DNA of 59,298 bases from Bacteroidota bacterium (GTDB lineage Bacteria > Bacteroidota > Bacteroidia > Chitinophagales > JADJOU01). Each line of letters opens with the position of its first letter. The first letter of the stretch is position 1. The notes beneath the pieces are model-generated. The model saw only the letters and a list, made by a program, of their open reading frames with translations. It did no database searches and was not told the DNA's origin. Where the stretch lies: positions 1 to 59,298 of the forward strand of contig JADJOU010000022.1 of the NCBI GenBank assembly GCA_016713645.1, given 5' to 3'. Below, piece by piece: positions 1-11,000 of the stretch. A program made the position numbers and the translations under genes.

Positions 1-2216
1 GCAAAGTCATCGATACTGCCAAGATTAGAACCATCGATCAAATATTCAGCATACTCAGTGATACGCTCACTTGCCAAGGCGATACCGTGACCATCACCTG
101 TACTTCCAATCCAGAATTCACCTATCAATGGAAGCCGATTTCAAAAATCGTATCAGGCGGCACCAACAATATCGTGAAGATGATTATTGATTATTCAGGT
201 TATTACAATATTGAGATCCGCGATAATTCAGGCTGTCTATTCAAAGATTCCATCAAAATAAATACCATCGAACACGACTTCGATATATTCGCCGATACCT
301 TTGTCTGTATAGGAGATACGACCACCATTCGCTCTACCAATAATCCACAATTAGTTCTTCAGTGGAGTCCTCTATCCCATATTATATCAGGCGCGAATTC
401 CTCTTTGCTAAAAGTACGTATTGATACGACTAAATATTTTGTCGTTCAAATCACGGACAATCTCGGTTGTAAAACAAAAGATTCTATAAAAATTTCAACC
501 CTTGAAAATTCCTTTCAATTGGTCAAATTGGATACATTCATCTGCCTAGGAGACACCTTTCAAATCATCGCTCCCGCTGATCCTGACTTGTCGTATGTAT
601 GGAGTCCAGTCTCTGAAATTGTCTCAGGATTCAATACATCGAGTCCAAAAATTCGCGTCGATAAAAAGAAGCAAATCTATCTATTGGTCAATGATACCTC
701 TGGGTGTTTTGCGCGCGACACCTTTGAATTCACACCGATTCAAAATTTCATGTTCTTAAGAGCAGATACCACCAAATGTGATAATGATACCTTGAAAGTG
801 CACACGCTTTATGATGCGCAATTTAAATATGCATGGAGCCCTGCGAGTGGCATTTTATCGGGAGGAACAACGCACCAGCCGATTTTCAATCTAAAGCAAT
901 CTCAATTTGTGCAACTCACCATTACTGATAATTCTGGATGCAAAGTGCGCGATTCTATATTTGTCAGCATTCGACCAACGGATGTCAACTTTGTCGTAGA
1001 TACTTTTATCTGCCCCAACGATACTGTTTTGATTCAAGCCCCCTTTTATGTAGGAGCAACTTATAGCTGGACGCCAATAGCCAATATTGTCAGCGGAGTG
1101 AATAGCTCAGCAGCGCTCATTTCTGCAGTGGTAAACACTTATTTCCGAGTCAATATTGCAGATACACAATTTTGCAATATCAACGATTCTGTCATGATTA
1201 GAATAATCAATAATGAAAACCTCAATTTTATCAATCAAGATACTTCTTGGTGTCGAGGCGATACCATACAATTGCGCGTGACTGATATCCCCGGAGTGAC
1301 GTATAATTGGAACCCCAACCAATTTATTGTCTCTGGGAATAATACTTCATCACCGAGGGCTTTGATCAAACAAAATACGCGATTTGTTGTGGCCATCACG
1401 GATTCAAAAAAAGGGTGCAAGGCTGCAGATACCATCGATATTAAAATCGATACGAACTCATTAAAAATTGGAGGAAAGAACAATGTCTGCATAGGCGATT
1501 TGACTGAACTTCGAGCGAATTTCATCAAAAATGCACAATACGATTGGACGCCTAAAGATTGGCTTCAGAACCTTGATACCTTGGTTAAATACTTCAGAAC
1601 CAATGATCAGAAATATATATTGCGCGCAACGATACTGCCCGACAGAGAGTGCGTCTACAGCGATTCAATCACGGTATTTTCAAGAAATGAATTAGCCGAT
1701 CTCAAAGTCACCGCCTCAAAAGACACCTTCTTCTATAGCGATACCATTCAACTCAATGCCATTTCTAAAAATGCGATTTCATTCCTTTGGGATTTCGATT
1801 CAACTTTAAACAATCGAAACATCGCCTCGCCGATAGCGAAGGCCATTTATTCGCATAAATATTATGTCACGGTAGAAGATTTCTACGGCTGCACGAGACG
1901 AGATAGCATTGAAATATTTGTCAAAATAGAAGTTTGCGATGAGCCCGAAGTCTTTGTTCCCAATGCATTCTCCCATAATGGAGATGGGAAGAACGATGTG
2001 TTTAGAGTTCGCGGAGATAATATCACAGAAGTTATTTTAACCGTATTTGATCGCTGGGGACAAATCATCTTTGAATCTGCAGATAAGAATATCGGTTGGG
2101 ATGGAACATTCAAAGTAACATTGCTTGAACCCACTGTCTATGCCTATTTTGCAAAAGTGAGATGCATCGGCGGCGCGACGTATACTAAAAAGGGAAATGT
2201 GAGTTTGATTCGATAA
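1..2216 (+). CDS. T9SS type B cargo protein with tandem Ig/PKD-like repeats (5' truncated)
   Basis: The reading frame is open to the first base of the window, so the N-terminus and any signal peptide are missing. About seven repeats of roughly 78-80 residues follow one another. Each has a DT-x-x-C-x-GDT opening, a Y-x-W-x-P core, an I-x-SG turn and a D-x-x-GC-x-x-DS closing. An eighth, more divergent PKD-like unit precedes the end. The last ~90 residues carry the gliding-motility-associated (CHU_C) sorting domain: VFVPNAFSHNGDGKNDVF, then FDRWG and GWDGTF. The family is exported by the type IX system and stays at, or leaves, the cell surface. The PorP/SprF gene 15 bases downstream fits the usual cargo/partner arrangement. 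The repeats suggest an adhesin or extended surface filament (inference). Confidence 0.9.
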   Translation, partial: KVIDTAKIRTIDQIFSILSDTLTCQGDTVTITCTSNPEFTYQWKPISKIVSGGTNNIVKMIIDYSGYYNIEIRDNSGCLFKDSIKINTIEHDFDIFADTFVCIGDTTTIRSTNNPQLVLQWSPLSHIISGANSSLLKVRIDTTKYFVVQITDNLGCKTKDSIKISTLENSFQLVKLDTFICLGDTFQIIAPADPDLSYVWSPVSEIVSGFNTSSPKIRVDKKKQIYLLVNDTSGCFARDTFEFTPIQNFMFLRADTTKCDNDTLKVHTLYDAQFKYAWSPASGILSGGTTHQPIFNLKQSQFVQLTITDNSGCKVRDSIFVSIRPTDVNFVVDTFICPNDTVLIQAPFYVGATYSWTPIANIVSGVNSSAALISAVVNTYFRVNIADTQFCNINDSVMIRIINNENLNFINQDTSWCRGDTIQLRVTDIPGVTYNWNPNQFIVSGNNTSSPRALIKQNTRFVVAITDSKKGCKAADTIDIKIDTNSLKIGGKNNVCIGDLTELRANFIKNAQYDWTPKDWLQNLDTLVKYFRTNDQKYILRATILPDRECVYSDSITVFSRNELADLKVTASKDTFFYSDTIQLNAISKNAISFLWDFDSTLNNRNIASPIAKAIYSHKYYVTVEDFYGCTRRDSIEIFVKIEVCDEPEVFVPNAFSHNGDGKNDVFRVRGDNITEVILTVFDRWGQIIFESADKNIGWDGTFKVTLLEPTVYAYFAKVRCIGGATYTKKGNVSLIR

Positions 2217-2231
2217 TACATAAAAAAAGCA

Positions 2232-3252
2232 TTGCGCATAAAATATATTTTTACCATAATCCTGTTTTGTATACGTGTTTGTTTAAACGCGCAGGATATT
2301 CATTTTACGCAATTCACCCAATCGCCCCTTTTTACAAATCCCGCCATGACAGGGAATTTCGACGGAGATTTTAGATTAGTTGGAAATTTCAAAAATCAAT
2401 GGGGCAATATTCCCGTGCCCTATAATACAGTTGCGGGAAGTTTTGATGCCAATATCGCCAGCAATATCTTCGGATTGGGCAGTTTGGGATTGGGTGTGCT
2501 CCTGAACAATGATGACGCGGGTGATTCTCGGTTGACAACCAGAAGCATTCAAGCATGTATGGCTTATAATAAAATAGTGGGAAAGAGAAAGAAGTCCATC
2601 TTCTCTTTTGGATTCAATATCGGCTATGTATTTAAAGGCATTAATACAGAAAAATTGAGGTGGGACGAGCAATTCAATGGCGATTACTTCGACCCATCTA
2701 TTCCCATGACAGAACAATTGAATCGAATGACCATTCATTCAATAGATATGGGAGCTGGCGTGAATTATGTCAATCACTATGCAAAAATTCCTTTTACAGT
2801 TTTGGCATCGCGCTTCAACATATCAATAGCTCTAATCAATCTTTTTCTTAGGTGGTGATGAAGTGAAATTGCAGCGAAAACCCATGTTTACTGCTGCAAC
2901 ACAATTTAAAATCGCCAAGAAGACCTATCTCAAACCCGAGATGTTCTATCAATGGCAAGACGATAAGCAAGAATGGGTATTCGGAACGCTGGTGAAATAT
3001 TATATCAAAGACCTCACCAATGACCGCATCGCTGTTATGGGCGGAGCGTATTGGCGCGTGGGTGATTCATGGGTGCCGGGATTCAGGCTGGAATACAATA
3101 ACTTAACCTTGGGATTCAGCTATGATATCAATACCTCCAAACTCACAACAGCATCTAATTTTAATGGGGGATTTGAAGCGAGCATCATCTATATCATCAA
3201 ATACAAAAAGAAAAAATACCCCTATAATTTCTGTCCATTCTTGTGGATGTGA
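2232..3252 (+). CDS. PorP/SprF family type IX secretion membrane protein (two frameshifts)
   Basis: The frame opens with a TTG at 2232 and a signal peptide ending in CLNAQ. It then shows the PorP/SprF hallmark, FTQFTQSPLFTNPAMTG. The frame is lost near 2795, picked up in another frame (FGIALQHINSSNQSF), and shifts again near 2848 at a T-rich stretch into GGDEVKLQRKPMFTAATQF, which runs to the stop at 3252. Joined, the product is about 340 residues, normal for this outer-membrane family. These proteins pair with T9SS type B cargo such as SprB and help its export or anchoring. The upstream neighbour carries such a domain, so the two are probably one operon. The shifts look like sequencing errors, since family sequence continues across both. 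Confidence 0.88.
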
Positions 3253-3293
3253 TTCAAGAGAAAAACCTAATTAGCCATACAAAATACAGATTC

Positions 3294-3950
3294 ATGTCAT
3301 TGAGCAATTCTGAGGAGAATTACCTAAAAGCCATTTTTAAATTATCCATCAAAGGGGAGAAAAACGCCTCCACCAATGATATCGCAGAATCTGTGCAGAC
3401 AAAGGCCGCATCCGTGACCGATATGCTTAAAAAATTGGCAGAAAAAGAGCTCATCATCTATGAGAAATACAAGGGCGTATCACTCACAGCTAAAGGAGAT
3501 GAAATCGCGCGCAAATTGGTTCGCAACCACCGATTATGGGAAGTTTTTTTGGTGGAAAAATTGGGTTTTAAATGGGATGAAGTTCATCCGATAGCAGAAC
3601 AAATGGAGCATGTTTATTCTGTTGAATTGATACAGAGACTCGATGCCTTTTTGGGCTTCCCAAAGTACGATCCTCATGGAGACCCCATTCCCAATGAAAA
3701 GGGCATCATAGAAATTCAAAAGAGCAAAGCACTCAGCGAGCTCAAGCTTAAGGATTCTGGAATCATTGTCGGAGTGAAAGATAGCTCTGCGTCATTTTTA
3801 AAATATCTCGACTCCCTTCAATTAAATCTAGGCGTAAAACTCCTTGTCAAAGACCGCATTGAATTTGACTCATCCATGATTATTGAAACGGCCGATAAAC
3901 GCATATTGGCAGTATCTCAGCAAATAGCGAAAAATATACTCGTTAAATGA
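3294..3950 (+). CDS. Metal-dependent transcriptional regulator, DtxR/MntR family
   Basis: The start is placed at 3294 (MSLSNSEENYLKAIF) because the family begins this way; the open frame begins earlier at 3243. Residues 1-65 form the winged helix that binds DNA, with MLKKLAEKELI as the recognition region. The middle holds the dimerisation and metal-binding helices (NHRLWEVFLVEKLGF, then DEVHPIAEQMEH with His and Glu ligands). The C-terminal ~75 residues look like the FeoA/SH3-like domain of full-length DtxR proteins. Such regulators repress metal uptake genes when Mn or Fe is bound. No metal transporter gene is next to it here, so its targets are elsewhere. Confidence 0.9.
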   Translation: MSLSNSEENYLKAIFKLSIKGEKNASTNDIAESVQTKAASVTDMLKKLAEKELIIYEKYKGVSLTAKGDEIARKLVRNHRLWEVFLVEKLGFKWDEVHPIAEQMEHVYSVELIQRLDAFLGFPKYDPHGDPIPNEKGIIEIQKSKALSELKLKDSGIIVGVKDSSASFLKYLDSLQLNLGVKLLVKDRIEFDSSMIIETADKRILAVSQQIAKNILVK

Positions 3951-4262
3951 GTTGCGATGTGCGATTGACGATGTACGAATTACGATGTACGATTTTTAAT
4001 TCTGGATAAAGAATTCCATTGATGTTCCAGAAACCAGAAAACAGACACCAAACACCACTTTAGAAATTACGATTTACGATTTTTAATCCCTACAAGGGGC
4101 GACATTTCAATCTCGGATATAGATTCCATTAAAGTTCCAGACACCAGAAACCAAACACCACTTTAGGAATTACGATTTACGATTTTTAATTCTGAAATAG
4201 AATTCCATTGATGTTCCAAACAACGAACACCTAACAACGAACAACCAACAACCCAACAACTA
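3951..4262. repeat. Modular intergenic repeat array (locus 1)
   Basis: Three imperfect units of about 87-103 bases follow one another. Each has an ACGATTTACGATTTTTAAT word (ending near 4000, 4087 and 4190), a GAATTCCATTGATGTTCCA-type word, and an ACCAGAAACCAAACACCAC-type word. The last unit grades into a CAACGAACAACCAACAACCC tract that runs into the 3' end of ruvC. The same words recur at other intergenic sites in this window. No coding potential is evident. Confidence 0.75.
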
Positions 4263-4825
4263 ACAACTACTTTCTTAATTTTTCCGTCATTCTGTTTCAA
4301 AAAATCCCCCCAACCGCTGTATTTATTGCTTTTGGTGATGGTATTCATCGTGCGAAAATGGTGGCATACCGCAACAGATAATGCATCAGTCGCATCCATT
4401 GATTTGGGCAATTCATCCATTTTAAACAGCGACTTGAGCATGGCAGCCACTTGTTCTTTAGAGGCATTGCCATTGCCTACCACAGATTGTTTAATGCTCT
4501 TTGGATAATATTCTTCAACGGGGATTCCCTTCATCAATGCAGCGACCATGGCCACACCTTGGGCCCTGCCGAGTTTGAGCATCGATTGCGCATTATCGCC
4601 ATAAAATGGGCATTCCACCGCGCATTCATCTGGCTTATATTCTTCGATTAATGCAGTGATTTTCTCGAAGATTTTTTGAAGTTTTAATTGTTGGTTTTCG
4701 TATTTATTGAGATGGACCGTTCCCAAACAGATGAGGGATAATTTTTGTCCCTCAGATTTTATCAATCCATACCCCATATGCAATGTCCCCGGATCGACCC
4801 CTAGTATTATTTTCTCGATGGGCAT
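4163..4825 (-). CDS. ruvC: Crossover junction endodeoxyribonuclease RuvC
   Basis: RuvC cuts Holliday junctions as a dimer with RuvAB during recombinational repair. The four acidic catalytic residues are visible: Asp11 in GVDPG, Glu71 in AVECPFYG, and Asp144 and Asp147 in MDATDALSVAVCH. The start at 4825 gives the usual MPIEKIILGVDPG opening. Residues up to about 185 cover the normal family length. The last ~35 residues (from VVVSCWVVGC onward) are translated from the repeat array 3951-4262 and have no family counterpart. The gene therefore appears to have had its natural end replaced or extended by repeat sequence. Confidence 0.93.
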   Translation of the reverse strand: MPIEKIILGVDPGTLHMGYGLIKSEGQKLSLICLGTVHLNKYENQQLKLQKIFEKITALIEEYKPDECAVECPFYGDNAQSMLKLGRAQGVAMVAALMKGIPVEEYYPKSIKQSVVGNGNASKEQVAAMLKSLFKMDELPKSMDATDALSVAVCHHFRTMNTITKSNKYSGWGDFLKQNDGKIKKVVVSCWVVGCSLLGVRCLEHQWNSISELKIVNRNS

Positions 4826-4881
4826 GATGCAATGGCTTTAGATAGGTATAAAATAAATGTACAGAGAATGTTTTGACTCGC

Positions 4882-5886
4882 TTATTTTACGCGAACACCA
4901 TTCGAATAATTGACGATGAAAGCGCCTGTAATGCCGAGTTTTTTTAAAATCAGCTGCTACTTTTCTAGCCTCTTCTTCACTGGTAAAATTGCCAATCATC
5001 AATTTATTGGCACCATTACCTTCCGCCTTTTCAGCCATCAAGGTCTTGTCGCCTGAGAATGCTGATGGATTGAATGAAGTAAATGTGCCCAATTGAATTT
5101 TATAGGTCTTCCCTGCATTCGAAGATGATGCAGCTTTTGCTGGCTCAGCGGCTTTTGGAGCAGTATTCGCAACTTTAGCTGTTTCCTCTGGTCTTCCTGT
5201 GGGAACAACAATTTTATTCGGTTCTGCCGGCTTTGCAGCAGGCGCTGCTGCTTTTGCTGGTTCACCAGGTCTTCCCGTTGGAACGACAATTTTATTCGGT
5301 TCAGCAGCTTTTACAACTGGCTTCGCAGGCTCTGGTGCTTTAGCAATAGGTGCAGCTGCCTTTGCGGGTTCAACTGGTTTAGCTGGACTTGCAGGTGTTT
5401 TCACTGCTTCTGCATTCGCTGTCGTTTTTTCGATTTTGATTGGCTCAAAAACTTGAGCGCTCGGTTTTTCAATTTTGATTGGCTCTATTTTTTTTGTGGG
5501 CAAAGTCTCCTTGATCGTTTCAGCAACTTCTTCTCCAGTTGCCTCTGAAACTGCTGAAACCTGACTTGAATCAACTTTATTCCTTGCATCGATTCCAAAA
5601 TTTGTTTCTTTTCATTATTCAATGCAGCAATAGAATCAGACAGATGAACTAATAGACTGGCGTGCTCACTCTGCTGTTTTTTCAATAATTCAACCTCTTC
5701 GTTGGAAGATTTAATCTTATTCTTTTGCAATTCTTGCTCCTCGACATACAATTGAGGATTCTTCATATATGCTTTTAGTTCAGCAATAATGCGCTTTTTA
5801 TTCTCTTTGGAAATTTTAGCATCACTCTCTTGACTGAATGCTTGAAGCGCTATGGTAAGCAATAAAATTAGAGACAATTTATTCAT
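4882..5886 (-). CDS. Secreted coiled-coil SPOR-like protein, paralogue A (two frameshifts)
   Basis: The start at 5886 gives a signal peptide (MNKLSLILLLTIALQAFSQ), then a lysine-rich helical motif (KKRIIAELKAYMKNPQLY) and a coiled coil. A long Ala/Pro/Lys linker repeats NKIVVPTGRP twice. A C-terminal SPOR-like domain follows (TYKIQLGTFTSFNPSAF ... LMIGNFTSEEEARK). The frame breaks near 5575 where one A is missing from a run; the other frame reads VDSSQVSAVSEATGEE. It breaks again near 4945 where a run has one extra A; removing it restores LGITGAFIVNYSNGVRVK and a stop at 4882. It lies 22 bases downstream of paralogue B. The C-terminal domain may bind the cell wall, but this is untested. Confidence 0.82.
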
Positions 5887-5908
5887 AATACTATTTTTGG
5901 GAGGTAAA

Positions 5909-6544
5909 TTATTCAGACATTTTAGTTTCATCAAACCCTTCATTTCTGCTTCCATCATTGTATTGAGAGACAAAAGCATCGCTGATGCCCAATTTCTCAA
6001 TATCCTTTGAAAACTGAAGCGCTTCTGTAAATGTGCTAAAATATCCAATCATGAATTTCTTAGAGCCATTCGAACTCATCTCGGTGCTCAACACTTTGGT
6101 GCCACCAAATCCTGATGGAGATAATTTACTAAAATTGCCAATTTGAACTTTATAAAATGTTCCCTTTGATGGCATTTCATTGCAATCTACAGGACTCATC
6201 GCCATATCACCACCGCCTTCTGTGCCGCTCGTTGCTGCAGGTGCTGCATTTTTTAATTCTTCAATTTTTGCTAACAAAAAGTTCACACTATCTCTTGCAT
6301 AATCCAAATCGCGCCTCTCAACGCGCAAACCCGTCTTGATATCATTCAATTCTTTTTCCGCCGAAATCATGCGCACTTTCTGCGTTTCCTTCTCTGTGGC
6401 ATATTGACTCGGATTGGATAAATACGATTTTAGCTCTGCTTTAATTTTCTTTAAACTCTCCTTGGACAACTCGTTTTTCTTTTGGGCAATTATTGATTGC
6501 GAGAATGAGCTCAATAAAATAATTGTAATGAAGGTTTTTAGCAT
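5909..6544 (-). CDS. Secreted coiled-coil SPOR-like protein, paralogue B
   Basis: The start is set at 6544 because MLKTFITIILLSSFSQSIIA is a clear signal peptide; an in-frame start at 6592 lies upstream. The mature part has the shared motif KKIKAELKSYLSNPSQY, a coiled coil of about 60 residues, a Gly/Ala linker, and a SPOR-like domain (FYKVQIGNFSKLSPSGF ... FMIGYFSTFTEALQ ... LGISDAFVSQYNDG). The frame is intact. It matches a Bacteroidota family often labelled ezrin/radixin/moesin, a name that does not reflect known function. It is a tandem paralogue of the gene ending at 4882 and resembles the gene at 20237. Confidence 0.85.
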   Translation of the reverse strand: MLKTFITIILLSSFSQSIIAQKKNELSKESLKKIKAELKSYLSNPSQYATEKETQKVRMISAEKELNDIKTGLRVERRDLDYARDSVNFLLAKIEELKNAAPAATSGTEGGGDMAMSPVDCNEMPSKGTFYKVQIGNFSKLSPSGFGGTKVLSTEMSSNGSKKFMIGYFSTFTEALQFSKDIEKLGISDAFVSQYNDGSRNEGFDETKMSE

Positions 6545-6625
6545 TGTGTAAAGTTTAAAAAGTAAAAATAAATAATTTAAACTAAGAAGCATAAACTTTT
6601 CATGCAGGGATGCGAAATCGGAAAT

Positions 6626-7752
6626 TTAACTTCCCATAACCGTTTCATAGAATTTCTCGTAGGCGGGGAGGATCTTGGGTAAACTGAATTCACGAGCTTG
6701 ACTAAGCGCATTTCTTTTAAATCGCAGCAATGTATCCTTATCTTCCAAAATTTGGATTGCCTTAAGTGCCATTTCATCGACATCGCCCATATTGCATAAA
6801 TAGCCCGTTACGCCGTCGATATTAATTTCGGGAAGTCCACCCGTATTAGAACTGATAACAGGCACTTCACAAGCCATCGCCTCCAGCGCTGCTAGCCCAA
6901 AACTCTCCGTCTCTGAAGGCATGAGAAACAAATCGGCAATGGACAATAATTCTTCGACAGCATCCTGCTTGCCTAAGAACCTGACCTTATCTATAATGCC
7001 GAGTTCTCGACATAGATTCTCTGCTCCGCTTCGCTCTGGACCATCTCCCACCATAATCAATCGAGAGGGATTGTCTTTTGAACACGATTAAATATCTCCA
7101 CCACATCATACACTCGTTTTACCTTTCTGAAATTGGAAGTATGCATGATGACCTTCTCATTTGCACAACCCAATTGTCCCCTGAAAGTAGAATTTTCCCT
7201 TTTGTAAAAGCGGCCAAAATCAATAAAATTGGGGATGACTTCAATATGCTTCGTCACATCGAAAAACTCGTAGGTCTCATTTTTTAATGAATCAGAAACA
7301 GTCGTTACACCGTCAGATTGATTGATAGAAAAAGCCACCACTGGTTTAAAGGAGGCATTCTTTCCGACTAAAGTGATATCGGTTCCATGCAAAGTGGTGA
7401 TCACTTTAATTGGATAACCCTGTTCTTTTAATATTTGCTTGGCAATGAAAGCTGCCGATGCGTGCGGAATGGCATAGTGCACATGCAACAAATCCAACTG
7501 TTCAAATTTTACTACATCCACCATTCTGCTAGCCAAAGCGGTTTCATATGGAGGAAATTCAAAAAGAGAATAATTCTCAAAACTCACTTCGTGGTAGGAA
7601 ATATTGGGATGAAAAGCATCGTATCGCGCAGGCTCTTTATAAGTGATAAAATGCACCTTATATCCTTTATCCGCCAGAGCCTTGCCCAATTCTGTCGCGA
7701 CAACTCCACTTCCACCATAGGTCGGATAACAAACAATTCCAATTTTCAGCAT
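6626..7752 (-). CDS. bshA: N-acetyl-alpha-D-glucosaminyl L-malate synthase BshA (one frameshift)
   Basis: This GT4 glycosyltransferase makes GlcNAc-malate, the first step of bacillithiol synthesis, in the cytoplasm. The N-terminal domain reads MLKIGIVCYPTYGGSGVVA, with HVHYAIPHA and TTLHGTDITLVG. The C-terminal domain has MVGDGPE, FLMPSETESFGLAALEAMA and SSNTGGLPE, which together are characteristic of BshA. The frame slips near 7060, where KTIPL in the first frame should continue as PSRLIMVGDGPE in the second. A single-base indel explains it. The joined length, about 375 residues, is normal. No other bacillithiol gene is in the window. Confidence 0.93.
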
Positions 7753-8014
7753 ATCAGTCTACAATATTTATACTCGAAACAAATCATTAATTCGCAAAGT
7801 TCATTATAAATTTCATCCCCTTCTTTACACAATCAAGAGAATCTATGCCAATTTCAGTTTAAAATTTTAACTAAAAACAGCGAATGTGGATAAAAGGCAC
7901 TTTTTACACGCTATTGGTTGGGAGTAAAGAAATGCAGACACGTTGATAAACCACGTATTTTGGCATTTACACCGATGTGCGGGATATAGAGTTCTCAGTC
8001 TGAAAACAATTATC

Positions 8015-8022
8015 TACTTTTG
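8015..8022 (+). promoter_or_regulatory. Bacteroidota -7 promoter box (TACTTTTG)
   Basis: TACTTTTG matches the TAnnTTTG -7 consensus of the primary sigma factor of Bacteroidota. It lies 17 bases before the ATG at 8040. No convincing -33 element is visible. The rest of the 287-base gap between bshA and this gene shows nothing else. Confidence 0.5.
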
Positions 8023-8039
8023 TTTTATTAAAATTTAAT

Positions 8040-11000
8040 ATGAGCATAAAAAATTTCATTTTAGTAATTGGAATTTTATTATTGAGTCAAAATACTTGGG
8101 CATCAGAAACAGAGGATAGCATTGCCATTGAGCGTTTTGAGAATGAAATAGACAAAGAGCAGTTATATATTGCACTTAATGTAAAAGGCGCCGACTCAAG
8201 TTTCCTCAAGCGCATTGATTATTTTCAAGAAAATTTTGCCAAGAAAAACTATCCCCTTTCCTCTAAGCGAAAGCACCTAGCTAATCTCTACAATTTCTTG
8301 CATATCATCGCTACATCAAGCGAAGCAAAAGAAAAATTCAAACAGGGATTTTATCAAGAAGCCCTCGATTTCTTCCCCTCTATCATTGCATATACTGAGA
8401 GTGGAGAATTGGAAAAAATATTGGCGGCATATCCTGGCAAAACCCTGAAGAGTATTCCGATTCTCTTCAATGAAGTGGCGCTAAAAAATGTCCTCTATGA
8501 AATCGCCTACAACGACCCCGAAGTTTTTTACAAATATGTATACGAGCTATTCACTTTGCCTTATATAAGAAGATATGTAGAAGAAGTTGCGCTATTCGCT
8601 CCATTGACCGCAAAGAAGTATTTATTCACTTCTAATTACGTAAATTACTACCTAGAGAGCAGTAAAGATTCAGCAGTGATGAAATTATTTGAAGTAAAAA
8701 ATCAAGTCAATGCAGCTGCGAAATCCTATATTTTAATCAATGACCTCGTAGATGGCTCTATGTCCATTCAAGAAGCGGAGCGATTATGTCAAAACAAGGA
8801 ATTACTCGCAAAAAAATTATTATTTACACTAACAGAACCAGATCATCTCGCCAATTACTCTATCAATCGAGAACTAGAAAATCTATCCATCTATACTTTG
8901 CGCGATTTTAAAATGAATGGAGCGACTTCAGTCAATCACCTCAGCCCAAAGGAATTGATTTATACCATGATTTACGGCAACAAAGAACTGTCGGAAGAAA
9001 CCATTCACGCATTGATCAAGCTGAGCACGATTAGAAGAAGTGAAGCAATCGACGAAGAAGAACTCAAAAGCATTTCGATTAAAAATGTAGCCGCATTCAT
9101 CAATATTTGTGAAGAATTAGGCGAAGAAGAATTCGTCAGTAGAACTTTTACCGATGAGGCAAAGTCCTACATGATGAGTAAACTCAATTTCGAACAAGAG
9201 ATCAAATATTCATTCAAGAATAATGATTTACTCAATCCTCCGGGGTCATATACAGCCTCTGCTGATGAACAAATTTCCTTAGATGAAAAAGCGAAGACAG
9301 ATGAGCAAATTAAATCCGAATTAGCCAATCCAGATTTAGCTGCAAAGCCCGATGATGTCAACGCTCCTAAAGTGGATATCATTGAAAAACCAAAATACAA
9401 TTTTCCTAAAATCGAACTCAGCGAAGTCGATCGAACATTCCTACAATGGACAAAAAACCTCAACAAATCCATCAAAAATCTTGCAGATATTGTTGAACAA
9501 GAAAATGGCGTTACTTTCTTAGATTATTTGAGCAAATACCATCCAGATGATGTCTTTTCCAATATCAATGATTTTTACAGAAAATCCTTCTGCGGCAAAT
9601 ACATCGCTCAAGCTGCATTATGCGCACCGAATAGTGCCAAGCGGTATTTATACAACCCGCAAAATCAAGTGAATATTCAATTGGGTGCTTCCAAACAACC
9701 CGCTGTGCGCAAATTGTACGATATCTTCAACAAGTATGCATTTCAATCCAAATCCTATTTCTTGTTAAATGAAATTGTCCGTGGCAATGACAATATGGAG
9801 TCCCTACACGAAGGAGCAAAAGACAAAATAACTTTCCTTAAAAAACTGTGTAAAGTTTCTACTTCTCTCGAGCCTTTAGGGTCTTATAGTGTATCCAAGG
9901 AGTTGAATTTTGAAGCACTCAAAATTGTAAGAGAAATCAATGGCGCAGAGAATGGCGGCAATGCCAAATACAATGTCATAGAGCAGTTAAACGCACAAGA
10001 AATTTACGCGCTCATGGTCTATGGTCAAGAAGAATTATTTAAAAATTCCTTTAATGGAATATACAATATTTTCAAAACCAAATTGAATGGTCGCAATCAA
10101 ATTGAATTTTTAGAGTCCGTCAATTACCACAAATTCAGAAACTTTTTGAGCCTTTGCAGCATGTTCGACAAATGGAGTGATTTTATGTACAACCTCAGCT
10201 CAGAGCAAAAGCAAGTATTATATCAAAAACTATTTGCCGATTTAGAAAAGGAGAGCGAATACCTCAATGAAGCTGTCAAAGTAGCCGACATCATGCAAAA
10301 CATCAAAGATCTTGATGGCAAATCGAGGTTGCAAGAATTGCTTAAAACCCAATACGAGTTTGCGGTAACCAGCAACAATCAGAAAGCCATTTCTGTTTTT
10401 GGTCTACTCGCATCCATCAATAGTGAATTGGCAATCTATGATCAAAAATGGTATCGCGCCATCGGACAGGCCTATAAATTGCCCCCTTTGAGTTCATTGT
10501 TTGTGAAAGATTTGATTTGCAGCAATGGTAGAATCATTGAGCATTGCTTCTTCTACGATGATGACGATGGTAGAAGTTCTTACATCAATTTTATCGCGGG
10601 ATACAAGAATCAAGCGGATTGGGCATTTGAAGATTTCTCTACTTATGTAAAAATATCCTCTAGAAATGGAACCCCAATTGAAGTCTACGCGAATAAACCA
10701 GAAGCGGAATATGTCGGTCAACAAGCCATTGTAAGTCTTTTTAAAGACTTAGCGGTCGAACCGAGCACTATCATCCATCGCGGGCATTCATACCATACGG
10801 AAAAGACAATTAAACAAATATCCAATTCACCTAAATTCTTATTCTTGGGTTCATGCGGTGGCCATTATAAAATTGCAGATGCATTGAAAAAGCACCCAAT
10901 GCGCAGACACTTGCGACAAAACAAATTGGAAGTAAATCTGTCAATGACCCCGTATTCAGAGCATTCAACGAAGAATTGAGACGCGGTATCAATATCAACT

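Noticed and set aside
5199..5456. Gly/Ala-rich open frame on the plus strand
   Set aside because: It is antisense to the Ala/Pro/Lys linker of SPOR paralogue A.
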